Of a stretch of 64,000 nucleotides of DNA, positions 22,044-32,125 are shown in pieces. The DNA comes from Ramlibacter terrae. Lineage in GTDB: Bacteria > Pseudomonadota > Gammaproteobacteria > Burkholderiales > Burkholderiaceae_C. The translations under genes and the position numbers were made by a program. Location: contig CP053418.1 of the NCBI GenBank assembly GCA_013127575.1, positions 4,030,001 to 4,094,000 of the forward strand, read 5' to 3'. A model generated the notes under the pieces. That model saw only the letters and a list, made by a program, of their open reading frames with translations, made no database searches and was not told where the DNA came from. Every line of letters begins with the position of its first letter. The first letter of the stretch is position 1.

Positions 22044-23435
22044 ATGCTCAAGGTCATTTTCCTGCTGCTGATGAGCGGCGGCATTCCGGTGGCGATCGCC
22101 ATGGCCGGCTCCGCGCTGATCTACATCCTCTGGACGGGCAACCTGCCGCCCTTCGTGGTGATCCACCGGATGGTCAGCGGCATCGACAGCTTTCCGCTGC
22201 TGGCGGTGCCCTTCTTCATCCCGGCCGGCAACCTGATGAACAACGCCGGCATCACCAACCGCATCTACAACTACGCGCTGGCGCTGGTGGGCTGGCTCAA
22301 GGGCGGCGGGGCACGTCAACGTGGTGGGCTCCGTGGTGTTCGCCGGCATGAGCGGCACGGCCATCGCCGACGCCGCGGGCCTGGGCACCATCGAGATCAA
22401 GGCCATGAAGGACCATGGCTACGACACGGAGTTCGCGGTCGGTGTCACGGCCGCATCGGCCACGCTGGGCCCGATCATCCCGCCGAGCCTGCCCTTCGTG
22501 ATCTACGGGATGATGGCCAACGTGAGCGTCGGCGCGCTGTTCCTCGCGGGCATCCTGCCGGGCGTGATGATGGCCGTGCTGATGATGCTGACGGTGGCCT
22601 ACTTTGCGCACAAGAACGGCTGGGGCGGCGACATCAAGTTCGAGTGGCCGCGCGTGCTCAAGGCGCTGGCCGAAACGGCGGTGGTCGTGCTCTGGCCGCT
22701 CTCGCTGTGGTTCCTGATCGTCAAGGTCGGCCTGCAGCCGCAGCTGACGGTGCTCGGCGGCGCCGTCGTGCTGTTCACGCTCGACCGGATCTTCCGCTTC
22801 CAGGCGGTGCTGCCGATCATGACGCCGGTGCTGCTGATCGGCGGCATGACCACCGGCATCTTCACGCCCACCGAGGGCGCCATCGCCGCTTGCCTGTGGG
22901 CGATCGGCCGGGCTTCTTCTGGTACCGCACGCTCAACTGGAAGTCGTTCATCAAGGTGTCGCTCGACACCGTGGAAACCACCTCGACCGTGCTGTTCATC
23001 GTGGCCGCCGCCAGCATCTTCGGCTGGATGCTCACCGCCACCGGCGTCACCGCGGCGATAGCCTCGTGGGTGCTGGCATTCACCAAGGAACAGTGGGTCT
23101 TTCTGCTGCTGGCCAACCTGCTGATGCTGTTCGTGGGATGCTTCCTCGAACCCACGGCGGCCATCACCATCCCTGGTGCCGATCCCGGTGCCGATCTGCC
23201 AGCAGCTCGGCATCGACCTGGTCCACTTCGGGCTGGTGATGGTGCTGAACCTGATGATCGGGCTGCTGCACCCGCCGATGGGCATGGTGCTGTTCGTGCT
23301 GGCGAGGGTGGCGGGCTCTCGGTCGAACGGACCACCGTCGCCATCCTGCCGTGGCTGGTGCCGCTGCTCGGTTCGCTGGCCATCATCACCTACTTCCCCA
23401 AGGCCGTCCTCTGGCTGCCCAAGATGTTCTACTGA
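22044..23435 (+). CDS. dctM: TRAP transporter large membrane subunit (DctM type)
   Basis: About 463 residues, polytopic. Family motifs are IDSFPLLAVPFFIPAGNLMN, GSVVFAGMSGTAIADAAGLG, AASATLGPIIPPSLPFVIYG and TTGIFTPTEGAIAACLWA. It forms the sodium-driven transport channel with DctQ. Breaks lie near 22307, 22907, 23172 and 23312. The second lost a T from CCTGG, and the third gained a C at CCTGG. The stop is two bases before the dehydratase start. Confidence 0.88.
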   Translation: MLKVIFLLLMSGGIPVAIAMAGSALIYILWTGNLPPFVVIHRMVSGIDSFPLLAVPFFIPAGNLMNNAGITNRIYNYALALVGWLKGGGARQRGGLRGVRRHERHGHRRRRGPGHHRDQGHEGPWLRHGVRGRCHGRIGHAGPDHPAEPALRDLRDDGQRERRRAVPRGHPAGRDDGRADDADGGLLCAQERLGRRHQVRVAARAQGAGRNGGGRALAALAVVPDRQGRPAAAADGARRRRRAVHARPDLPLPGGAADHDAGAADRRHDHRHLHAHRGRHRRLPVGDRPGFFWYRTLNWKSFIKVSLDTVETTSTVLFIVAAASIFGWMLTATGVTAAIASWVLAFTKEQWVFLLLANLLMLFVGCFLEPTAAITIPGADPGADLPAARHRPGPLRAGDGAEPDDRAAAPADGHGAVRAGEGGGLSVERTTVAILPWLVPLLGSLAIITYFPKAVLWLPKMFY

Positions 23436-23437
23436 CC

Positions 23438-24964
23438 ATGACACCCTTCATCCGCCTCCATCCCGCCGACGACGTCCTGATCGCCCGCGCCCAGCTCGTG
23501 GGCGGCGCGCAGGTCGAGAACATCGCCGTCAAGGGCCTCGTGCCACCGGGCCACAAGGTCGCCACCCGCGACATCGCCGCGGGCGAACCGGTGCGCCGCT
23601 ACAACCAGATCATCGGCTTCGCCAGCAAGCCGATCGCGGCCGGCGAGCACGTGCACACGCACAACTTGTGGGTGGGCGAGAACGGCGGCGACTTCGCGCG
23701 CGACTACGCTTACGGCGCCGACGTGAAGCCCGAACCGCCGAAGCGCGAAGCCACCTTCATGGGCATCAAGCGGGCCGACGGCCGCGTGGCCACGCGCAAC
23801 TACATCGGCATCCTCTCCAGCGTGAACTGCTCGGCGACGGCGGCCCGCGCGATCGCGGACCACTTCTCGCGCATGAGCAACCCGGCTGCGCTGCAGGACT
23901 TTCCCAACGTCGACGGCGTCGTCGCGCTGACCCACGGCACGGGCTGCGGCATGGACACCGAAGGCGCCGGCATGCAGATCCTCGAGCGCACGCTGGCCGG
24001 CTACGCGACGCACGCCAACTTCTACGGCGTGCTGGTGGTGGGCCTCGGCTGCGAAGCCAACCAGATCAACGCCTGGCTGGCGCACAGCAGCCTGCGCGAA
24101 GGCGACACGCTCAAGGTGTTCAACATCCGGGACACCGGCGGCACGCGCAAGACGGTGGAGCGCGGCATCGCGCTGATCAAGGAAATGCTGCCGGCCGCGA
24201 ACCGCGTGCAGCGCGAGCCGTGCAGCGCCGCGCACATCACCATCGGCCTGCAGTGCGGCGGCTCCGACGGCTATTCGGGCATCAGCGCCAACCCGGCGCT
24301 GGGCGCGGCGGTCGACCTGCTGGTCGCGCACGGCGGCACCGCCATCCTGTCGGAGACGCCGGAGATCTACGGCGCCGAGCACCTGCTGACCCGCCGCGCC
24401 GTGAAGCGCGAGGTCGGCGAGAAGCTGGTCTCGCGCATCAAGTGGTGGGAGAACTACACCCGGGTGAACGAAGGCGAGATGAACAACAACCCGTCGCCGG
24501 GCAACAAGGCGGGCGGGCTGACGACCATCCTCGAGAAGTCGCTGGGTGCCGTCGCCAAGGGCGGCACCACCAACCTGCAGGCCGTGTACGAGTACGCGCA
24601 GCCGGTGGACGCGCACGGCTTCGTCTACATGGACACGCCGGGCTACGACCCCGTCAGCGCCACGGGGCAGGTGGCCGGCGGCGCCAACATGATCTGCTTC
24701 ACGACCGGCCGCGGCTCGGCGTACGGCTGCGCGCCCTCGCCTTCGCTGAAGATCGCCACCAACACGGCGCTCTGGCAGCGGCAGGAAGAAGACATGGACA
24801 TCAACTGCGGCGAGATCATCGACGGCAAGGCGTCCATCCGGGAAATGGGCGAGCGCATCTTCCGGCTGGTGCTGGCCACCGCATCGGGCGAGTACAGCAA
24901 GAGCGAACAGCACGGCTACGGCCAGAACGAATTCGTGCCGTGGCAAGTCGGCGCGGTGATGTAG
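23438..24964 (+). CDS. UxaA/GarD-family sugar-acid dehydratase
   Basis: 508 residues, unbroken. The N-terminal SAF domain includes VKGLVPPGHKVATRDIAAGE and YNQIIGFASKPIAAGEHVH. The catalytic part has THGTGCGMDTEG, VVGLGCEANQIN, LQCGGSDGYSGISANPALG and TTGRGSAYGCAPSP, typical of altronate and galactarate dehydratases, which are iron-dependent. They remove water from sugar acids to give 2-keto-3-deoxy acids. UxaA-like proteins also serve as L-fuconate dehydratase in some fucose pathways. Placed directly after the TRAP genes, it is the likely first catabolic enzyme. Confidence 0.9.
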   Translation: MTPFIRLHPADDVLIARAQLVGGAQVENIAVKGLVPPGHKVATRDIAAGEPVRRYNQIIGFASKPIAAGEHVHTHNLWVGENGGDFARDYAYGADVKPEPPKREATFMGIKRADGRVATRNYIGILSSVNCSATAARAIADHFSRMSNPAALQDFPNVDGVVALTHGTGCGMDTEGAGMQILERTLAGYATHANFYGVLVVGLGCEANQINAWLAHSSLREGDTLKVFNIRDTGGTRKTVERGIALIKEMLPAANRVQREPCSAAHITIGLQCGGSDGYSGISANPALGAAVDLLVAHGGTAILSETPEIYGAEHLLTRRAVKREVGEKLVSRIKWWENYTRVNEGEMNNNPSPGNKAGGLTTILEKSLGAVAKGGTTNLQAVYEYAQPVDAHGFVYMDTPGYDPVSATGQVAGGANMICFTTGRGSAYGCAPSPSLKIATNTALWQRQEEDMDINCGEIIDGKASIREMGERIFRLVLATASGEYSKSEQHGYGQNEFVPWQVGAVM

Positions 24965-24977
24965 GAACGCGAAGAAG

Positions 24978-26019
24978 ATGGCCAAGACATTTCCCGCCGC
25001 GCACCTGCGGCAGATCGTGGCGGACGTGGTTGCCGCCGCCGGCAGCGAGCGCGCCGAGCGCAGACGGTCGCCGACAACCTCGTGCTCGCCAACCTGAGCG
25101 GGCACGACTCGCACGGCGTCGGCATGCTGCCGCGCTACATCGATGCGGTGCGCGAAGGCGGACTGAAGCCGAACACCGGCATCGCGGTCAAGATGGACGG
25201 CGGCAGCCTGCTGGCGCTGGACGGCCAGCGCGGTTACGGGCAGGTGGTCGGCGAACAGGCGATGACGCTGGCGATGGCGAAGGCCGAGGAGACGGGCAGC
25301 TGCGTGATGGCGCTGGCCAACGCGCACCACCTCGGGCGCATCGGCCACTTCGCCGAGATGGCGGTGGCGCGCGGCCTCGTGTCCATCCACTTCGTCAACG
25401 TGCAGTCGCGTCCGGTGGTGGCGCCCCGGGGCGGCGGCGACGGCCGCTACGGCACCAACCCGTTCTGCGTCGGCATTCCGCTGCAGGGCCGCGAACCCTT
25501 CGTGCTGGACTTCGCCACCAGCCGCGTGGCGCAGGGAAAGATGCGCGTGGCGCACAACGAAGGCCGCCAGGTCGAACCCGGCTACCTGATCGACGAAAAG
25601 GGCCAGCCGACGACCAACCCCGGCGTGGTGGTGGTGCCGCAACCGGGCGGCATGTTCGGCGCGTTGATGGCCTTCGGCGAGCACAAGGGCTACGGCATGG
25701 CCGTGGCGTGCGAACTGCTGGGCGGAGCGCTCACCGGCAGCGGCACGTGGCACCGGCCGGCCGACAACCAGCGGGCCGTCATCAACGGCATGTTCGCGAT
25801 CGTGGTCGATCCCGCCAAGCTGGGAACGCAGGCCAGCTTCGCGCAGGAAGCGCTGGCCTTCGCCGACTGGCTGAAGGAAAGCCCCGGTGAAGTCTTGCTC
25901 GCGGGCGAGCCCGAGCGACGCGCGCGCGAACGGCGCGCCAGCGAAGGCATCGCGATCGACGACCAGACCGGCAGGAGATCGTCGACGCCGGCGCCAAGTT
26001 CGGCGTCAGCGTCGGCTAG
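24978..26019 (+). CDS. Ldh2-type malate/L-lactate dehydrogenase family protein
   Basis: About 347 residues of the NAD(P)-dependent malate/lactate/ureidoglycolate dehydrogenase family, which is not Rossmann-type. Landmarks: NLSGHDSHGVGMLPRYIDAV, ANAHHLGRIGHFAEMAVARG, YGTNPFCVGIP, FVLDFATSRVAQGKMRVA and GEHKGYGMAVACELLGGALT. Breaks near 25052 and 25968; the latter restores TWQEIVDAGAKFGVSVG then TAG by adding the T of a CCTGG. If the pathway ends in pyruvate plus lactate or another 2-hydroxy acid, this enzyme could oxidise that product. That link is inferred. Confidence 0.87.
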
Positions 26020-26027
26020 TCGGGCGC

Positions 26028-26068
26028 GCCCTCACCCCAGCCCTCTCCCAGATGGAGAGGGAGGAACC
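26028..26068. repeat. REP-like palindromic repeat, copy C
   Basis: CCCTCACCCCAGCCCTCTCCC, AGAT, then GGAGAGGGAGG form a long hairpin just after the Ldh2-type stop and before the convergent small exported protein gene. It is the same family as the copies at 11280 and 11671. It may also act as a transcription end for both convergent units. Confidence 0.6.
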
Positions 26069-26090
26069 CGGGGATCAGCCAAGTGACGCC

Positions 26091-26419
26091 TTACTGCAGG
26101 CCGCGGTAGCGGCGGAAGTCGGCGCGGTTCTCGATGCCTTCGGGCACGTTCCACCAGTAGCGATTGCCGGGGCCGGGCCCGCGCCCATCGTGGCCGTGCT
26201 GGAGCTGCTGCCGTCCGGGGCGATGACCTGCACGGCGCCGCGCTCCTCGGCGATCACGGCGCCCGGAATCGGGCGGCCGCTCACGGGCGAGTTGCCCGGG
26301 GTGATCGTGCGGCCGGGCGCGACGATGGCCGTGGCGTCCTCGGGGATCGCGATGGTCGTCTGCGCGAAGACGGCGGGCGCGGCCAGCACGGCGGCCGCGG
26401 CCAACAGGGCGAATTTCAT
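26091..26419 (-). CDS. Small exported protein, paralogue 1
   Basis: About 109 residues. A signal peptide (MKFALLAAAAVLAAPAVFAQ) is followed by a Pro/Gly/Ser-rich central part and, after a one-base break near 26170 in a G/C run, the C-terminal block NRYWWNVPEGIENRADFRRY ending in RGLQ and TAA. The next gene (26538-26869) has the same plan and a matching C-terminal block. I do not recognise a named family. Probably periplasmic. Confidence 0.7.
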
Positions 26420-26537
26420 GGGGACTCCTTGAAGGGTGTGTTGCTGCACCATTGAAGGCCCTGCGCCGCGACGAGTTCGCCAGCGGACGCGGACAGCCGA
26501 TGTCGGCAGTCGCGCCCGCCGGGTGAAAGCCTTCGGC

Positions 26538-26869
26538 CTACTTGAGCGATTGCCAGCGGCGGAAGCCCGCATCCGACGTGACGTTGGCCGGCACGTTGGC
26601 CCAGTACGTCGTGACGGTGGTCTTCTGGTTGCCGTTCACCATGGTCCTGGTGTCGGCCTGCGCCATCACGCCGCCCGGGACGTGCGCGCGCGGCACCGTG
26701 TTGGGGGTGCCGGGGGTCACCACCACCGCGGGCGCGCCGGGGGTGACGCTGACCCCGGTGCTCGAGGTGACGCCGACGCCGGAGGCCGACTCCACCGGGT
26801 CTGCGCGAACACGGGGGTGGACAGCGCGACGACGGCGGCGGCGAGCCAGCCTGCTTGCTTGATCTTCAT
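26538..26869 (-). CDS. Small exported protein, paralogue 2
   Basis: About 110 residues with a signal peptide (MKIKQAGWLAAAVVALSTPV to FAQT). A Val/Thr/Gly/Pro-rich linker (VTSSTGVSVTPGAPAVVVTP) leads to a C-terminal block TVTTYWANVPANVTSDAGFR ending RWQSLK. The block matches paralogue 1 in spacing: YW, N-V-P, an acidic residue, F-R-R and a hydrophobic end. One break near 26808 is consistent with a lost T in CCTGG. Both genes are preceded by AAGGAGT-type ribosome sites. Function unknown. Confidence 0.7.
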
Positions 26870-26995
26870 GGCAACTCCTTCGATGTGGTTGGAGGGGCAA
26901 GGCGCCCCGCACCCTTCATTCGATGGCCGGCGGCCGCGCGGCATCGCCAGCCGCCATTGATGCCGCATGTAGGCCGCGCACCGACCCGGGAGTGG

Positions 26996-27682
26996 CTACG
27001 GCACAGGCAGCGGCGGCAAGGCGCGCACCACGTCCCCCGCCACCGGGAAGATGCGGTCGCCGGCGCGCGGCTCGATTCGGTGCATGCCCGTGAAGTTGCC
27101 GAAGGCGGGCAGGATGCCGACCGCCTGCGCCGGCAACTGCCCCGTGTCGTCGCCCATCCAGAAGCACGGCAGGCGCAGCCGCTCGAACGCGCGGCCCTTC
27201 ACGCTGATGCACGGATGCCAGTGGCCGGCCAGCACGTACGCGCCCGGCACCGGGCGCGGATGGTGGCACAGGGCGAACGGTCCCATGCGCAGGGGTTCGT
27301 TGACGACCGTGAAGCGCAGGCTGGCCGGCGGATCGCCGGCGCGGTCGTCGTGGTTGCCGCGCACCAGCGTCAGCGCCAGCGCCGGGCGTTCATCGCGCCA
27401 CTGCTGCAGGACGCCGAGCGTGCCGGCGGCATGCGAACGGACGGAGTGCAGGAAGTCGCCGAGGAAGACCACCTGCACGGCGCCGGTGTCGGCGATCGCC
27501 GCGTCGAGCTTCGCGAGCGTGCCCGCGGTGGTGCCGCGCGGCACCGGCACGCCGAGCTTGCGGAAGCTCACGGCCTTGCCGAAGTGCGCGTCGGCGACCA
27601 GCAGCGTCCGGTGGCCGGGCAGGTAGAGGGTGCCGGTGGGATGCAGGACGGCATCCTCGCCGGCAAGGCGGATGTTCAACAC
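26996..27682 (-). CDS. pdeM: PdeM-type metallophosphoesterase
   Basis: About 228 residues from the GTG at 27682. Calcineurin-like phosphoesterase motifs are complete: VADAHFGKAVSFRKLG, VVFLGDFLHS, VRGNHDDR, CHHPRP and LAGHWHPCIS. The sequence DAHFGK plus GVPVPRGTT is typical of the ligase-associated DNA damage response endonuclease PdeM. A longer frame to 27724 exists, but its first 14 residues only translate a tandem 7-bp repeat and hairpin, so I prefer the GTG. Its usual partners (DNA ligase, Lhr-like helicase, exonuclease) are not in this window. Confidence 0.85.
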   Translation of the reverse strand: MLNIRLAGEDAVLHPTGTLYLPGHRTLLVADAHFGKAVSFRKLGVPVPRGTTAGTLAKLDAAIADTGAVQVVFLGDFLHSVRSHAAGTLGVLQQWRDERPALALTLVRGNHDDRAGDPPASLRFTVVNEPLRMGPFALCHHPRPVPGAYVLAGHWHPCISVKGRAFERLRLPCFWMGDDTGQLPAQAVGILPAFGNFTGMHRIEPRAGDRIFPVAGDVVRALPPLPVP

Positions 27683-27687
27683 GTGGG

Positions 27688-27734
27688 AAATGACAAATGA
27701 CGAATGACCGATGACGAAGGGCATTCGTCATCGG
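27688..27734. repeat. Tandem 7-bp repeat and perfect 11-bp hairpin before pdeM
   Basis: Four tandem copies of a degenerate heptamer (AAATGAC, AAATGAC, GAATGAC, CGATGAC) at 27688-27715 run into a perfect inverted repeat, CCGATGACGAA (27708-27718) and TTCGTCATCGG (27724-27734), with loop GGGCA. It lies between the slmA stop and the pdeM start. There is no T-tract, so it is not a classic terminator. Confidence 0.7.
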
Positions 27735-27777
27735 CGCAGCGCGTCATCGAAGCGCGCAGCGCGAGGTCATTCTGTCA

Positions 27778-28410
27778 TCAGAGGATGCGCGCCAGCGATG
27801 CCTCGAGGTGTTCCGACGGCATGCGCTTGAAGCCCGAGCGGGCAAAGCGCTGCAGGCGGCCCACGATGAAGGCCGTCAGGACGGAAGCGCGCGCACGGGC
27901 GTCGACCGTCGGCGCCGCCGCTTCGGATTCGACGCGCAGGCATTGCTTGAGCGACGCTTCCACCTTGTCGAAGAACTGGTTCATGCGCTGCTGCAGGCGC
28001 TCGTTCTCGAACACGAGCGCGTCGCCGACCATCACGCGCGTCATGCCCGGATTCTTCTCGGCGAACTGGATGAGCATGCCGACGATGCGGGCAGCCTGCA
28101 CGGGGCCCTCCGCCTCGCGTTCGGTGATCTGGTTGATGAGCGTGAAGACGCTCTGCTCGATGAACTCGATCAGGCCCTCGAACATCTGCGCCTTGCTGGC
28201 GAAGTGGCGGTACAGCGCCGCCTCGCTCACCTCCAGCTTGGCCGCCAGAGCCGCCGTGGTGATGCGCTCGGCGCCCGGCTGCTCCAGCATCGTGGCCAGC
28301 GCCTGCAGGATCTGCACGCGCCTTTCACCGGGCTTCGGGCGCTTGCGTGCCGCGGGAGGGGCCTCGCCGCCGGGGGTGGGTTCGGGGGTATCGAGCTCGG
28401 CGTGCGACAT
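27778..28410 (-). CDS. slmA: Nucleoid occlusion factor SlmA (TetR fold)
   Basis: 210 residues from MSHAELDTPEP. The HTH region ITTAALAAKLEVSEAALYRH, FASKAQMFEGLIEFIEQSVF, NPGMTRVMVGDALVFENERL and the C-terminal RARASVLTAFIVGRLQRFAR are closely SlmA-like. SlmA binds chromosomal sites and blocks FtsZ ring assembly over the nucleoid. The frame is unbroken. The start was chosen at the Met that leaves the usual short acidic/Pro-rich leader of betaproteobacterial SlmA. Linkage to argB a few genes upstream is common in Burkholderiales. Confidence 0.9.
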   Translation of the reverse strand: MSHAELDTPEPTPGGEAPPAARKRPKPGERRVQILQALATMLEQPGAERITTAALAAKLEVSEAALYRHFASKAQMFEGLIEFIEQSVFTLINQITEREAEGPVQAARIVGMLIQFAEKNPGMTRVMVGDALVFENERLQQRMNQFFDKVEASLKQCLRVESEAAAPTVDARARASVLTAFIVGRLQRFARSGFKRMPSEHLEASLARIL

Positions 28411-28510
28411 GGGTAAGCAAATGCTGTTGAGGCATTCTCGCATACCGGTAGTTGGGTTTTCGCCACCCCATCCGTGCAGGATGCAGGCTGCGCGCGGCGC
28501 CAGTGCGCGC

Positions 28511-29928
28511 TTACCCCGGGAGCATCAGCGAGACCCGCAGCCCGCGTCCGCCGGCGCCCGGTTGCAGGTGCAAGTGACTCTGGTGCACGCGCGCGATTTC
28601 CTCCGCGATCGCGAGCCCCGGGCCGTTGCCTTCGCCCTGCGTTCCCTGCACGCGGTAGAAGCGTTCGAGGATGCGCGGCATCTCGGCGGCCGTCACGCCG
28701 GGACCGTCGTCTTCCACTTCGAGGAACGCCAGGCCGGCGCGGCGACCGCAACGGATCGTCACCGCCCCGCCTTCGTCGGTGTACTTCACCGCGTTGTCCA
28801 CCAGGTTCGACAGCAGCTCGCGCAGCAGCCACTCGTGCGCCATCACCTGCACCGGCTCCACGTCGAGGCCGAGGTCGATCCGGCGCGCGGTCGCGGCGTC
28901 GAGGTGGATCTCCAGCAGGTTCTCGCACAGGCCCTTCAGGTCCACCAGCTGCGTGGGCTGCGAATGCATGCCGCGCACGTCGGCGCGCGACAGCGCCAGC
29001 AGCTGGTTGGCCAGCTGCGAGGTGCGGCGGGTGGCGCCGCGCAGCTTGTGCACTGGTCGCTGGGCAGCTCCAGCGTCGGATGGGCGCTGGCCGCCTGCGC
29101 CCCAGGCTTCCACCTGCGCCTGCAGCCCGGCGAGCGGCGTGCGCAGCTGGTGCGCCGCGTCGGCGACGAAGCGCCGCTGGCTCTCGGCCTGCGCGTTGAC
29201 CAGCCGGAACAGGCGGTTGAGCGAATGCACGAGCGGCCGCACCTCCTCGGGCGAGGACTCTTCGTCGATGCCGCTCAGGTCGCGCGGCGAGCGCCGCTCC
29301 ACCGCCTCCTTCAGCGCCAGCAGCGGCTTGAGCGCGCGCTCCACGGCCCAGCCGACCGCGAAGGCCGCCGCCGCGATCAGCACGAGGTTGGGCAGCAGCA
29401 CCTTGAACAGGATAGAGCGCGCCCACTGCTGGCGCGGATCGGAGCCGTCGGCCACCGCGATCACCACCTCGCCCAGCATCGTGGGCTGGCGCTGCCGCAC
29501 GATGCGCCGGTGGTGCCGGCGTGCTCCTCGCTGTGGAACTCGGGCTCGCTGTCGGAAGGCGGCAGGCCGCCGAGCCAGCCCTCGCCGTGCAGCACCTTGC
29601 CGTCGGCGTCGAGGATCGCGTAGCCCGCGTAGCCCGGGCGTTCCTTGATGAACTGCTCCACCGGCGGCGGCAGCAGCAGCAGCGGCGGCTCGCCGGCGCC
29701 GATGACCGAATCGGCCACCAGCGGCACCAGCGCCAACAGCCGCGTGTCCTGCTGCGAGGCCACGTTGTCGGCCGAGCGGTAGTCGAACCGGGCGTTGAGC
29801 AGCGCCAGCAGGATCAGCGGCGCGATCAGCATCACCAGCAGGCGGCGCCGCAGCCCCGAGGTGACACCCAGCACGTCGCCCGGGCGCTTGCGCCGCGGTC
29901 CGGTGCCGGGGCGCAGGAAGAGGTTCAC
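28511..29928 (-). CDS. TctE/QseC-like sensor histidine kinase
   Basis: About 472 residues from a GTG that overlaps the response regulator stop. Helix 1 (LLVMLIAPLILLALLNA), a periplasmic sensor domain of about 150 residues, helix 2 (LLPNLVLIAAAAFAVGWAVE), HAMP, then the phospho-acceptor His in VADAAHQLRTPLAGLQAQVE. The ATPase has NLVDNAVKYTDEGG, EVEDDGPGV and a G2 box reading GNGPGLAIAEEIA. Breaks near 29512, 29105 and 29053; the last two partly cancel. The partner is the overlapping OmpR-type regulator. TctE-like systems often sense tricarboxylates, but the signal here is unknown. Confidence 0.88.
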
Positions 29929-30626
29929 TCCGGCTCGGCGGGCCGCAGTTCGAGCCGGTAGCCGAAGCCGCGGATGGAGCGCAGCGCGACGCCGTGCGGC
30001 TCCAGCTTGCCGCGCAGCCGCGAGATGTAGACCTCCACCGCGTTGGGCGTGATCTCCTTGTCCCAGCCGGTCAGCGCCTGCAGCAGCTTTTCCTTGCTGG
30101 CCGGCTTCGGCGCGTTGATCAGGAGGTACTCCATGACCGTCCACTCGCGCGGGCCCAGCTCGATCGGGATCGCGGTGCCGTTGCGCTGCGCGCTGGCGCG
30201 GCGGTTGGCGGTGTCGAGTTCGATCGGCCCGAAGCTCAGCACGGCGGAGGTCGCCGCCTGCGAGCGCCGCAGCAGCGCGCGCAGCCGGGCCAGCAGTTCC
30301 GGCAGCTCGAACGGCTTGATCATGTAGTCGTCGGCGCCGAGGTCGAGGCCCTGCACGCGGTCATGCAGCGCGTCGCGCGCGGTGAGGATCAGCACCGGCA
30401 TGTGCTGGCTCGCCATCTCGGGCCGGCGCAGGCGGCGCGTGAGTTCCGTGCCGTCCATGTTGGGCAGGCCGATGTCGATGATGGCGGCGTCGAACACCTC
30501 GGTGCGCAGCACCTCCTCGGCGCGCTCACCGCTGCCGACCCAGTCGACCGCGTAGCCGGCATTGCTCAGGCCCAGCTTGATCCCGCTGGCGACCATCACG
30601 TCGTCTTCGACCAACAACAAGCGCAT
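29925..30626 (-). CDS. OmpR-family response regulator (QseB/TctD-like)
   Basis: 233 residues, unbroken. The receiver has the acidic pair in LLLVEDDVMV, the phospho-Asp in AAIIDIGLPNMDGTE, and Thr and Lys in LILTARDA and DYMIKPFELP. The C-terminal winged helix includes LGPREWTVMEYLL, TPNAVEVYISRLRGKL and IRGFGYRLELR. It overlaps the kinase gene by four bases and starts 18 bases after argB, so all three may be cotranscribed. Confidence 0.92.
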   Translation of the reverse strand: MRLLLVEDDVMVASGIKLGLSNAGYAVDWVGSGERAEEVLRTEVFDAAIIDIGLPNMDGTELTRRLRRPEMASQHMPVLILTARDALHDRVQGLDLGADDYMIKPFELPELLARLRALLRRSQAATSAVLSFGPIELDTANRRASAQRNGTAIPIELGPREWTVMEYLLINAPKPASKEKLLQALTGWDKEITPNAVEVYISRLRGKLEPHGVALRSIRGFGYRLELRPAEPE

Positions 30627-30644
30627 CGGGTACTTCTACGGTCT

Positions 30645-31535
<891 letters not shown>

Positions 31536-31582
31536 GGCGGTGGGGATGCGGTTGCCAAATTGTGCCGCAAGCCGGAACCGCC

Positions 31583-32125
31583 CTAGCCGAAGACCTCGGC
31601 CGTGGCCAGCGAAGCGCCATTCTGGTCCTTCGCCGAAAGCTGCGGAGGCCCGGCGAGCGGCCACGCGACGCCGATGGCCGGATCGTTCCACGCGATGCAG
31701 CGCTCGTGCTCCGGCGCGTAGTAATCGGTGGTCTTGTAGAGGAAGTCCGCGGACGCCGTCAGCACGAGGAAGCCGTGCGCGAAGCCGGGCGGCACCCACA
31801 TCTGGCGCTGGTTCTCCTCGCTCAGCTCGGCGCCCACCCAGCGGCCGAACGTGGGCGAGCCGCGGCGGATGTCCACGGCCACGTCGAACACGGCGCCGCG
31901 CGCCACGCGCACCAGCTTGCCCTGCGGCTGCCGCACGGTAGTGCAGCCCGCGCAGCACGCCCTGCGCCGAGCGCGAATGGTTGTCCTGCACGAAGGGCAG
32001 CGTGACGCCGGTGAGCTCGCCGAACACCTTCTGGTTGAAGCTCTCCGGAAGAAGCCCCGGCTGTCGCCGAAGACCTTGGGTTCCAGCACCAGCACGTCCG
32101 GAATCGCCGTCGGGACCACCTTCAT
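31583..32125 (-). CDS. rfbC: dTDP-4-dehydrorhamnose 3,5-epimerase
   Basis: About 181 residues. Cupin-fold epimerase with VFGDSRGFF, the active-site stretch [19 protein letters not shown] (catalytic His), [31 protein letters not shown] and [16 protein letters not shown] (catalytic Tyr region). Breaks near 32047 and 31936 restore to CCTGG and CCAGG. The start overlaps the rfbA stop. It is the third step of dTDP-L-rhamnose synthesis. Confidence 0.92.
   Translation of the reverse strand: MKVVPTAIPDVLVLEPKVFGDSRGFFRRASTRRCSASSPASRCPSCRTTIRARRRACCAGCTTVRQPQGKLVRVARGAVFDVAVDIRRGSPTFGRWVGAELSEENQRQMWVPPGFAHGFLVLTASADFLYKTTDYYAPEHERCIAWNDPAIGVAWPLAGPPQLSAKDQNGASLATAEVFG

Noticed and set aside
23429..25753. 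Long open frame antisense to the dehydratase and dehydrogenase genes
   Set aside because: It is a product of high G+C codon bias; the opposite strand carries the clear UxaA- and Ldh2-type proteins.
27683..27724. Longer PdeM N-terminus beginning MPFVIGHSSFVI
   Set aside because: These residues only translate the tandem 7-bp repeat and hairpin; family proteins begin near VLNIRLAGED.
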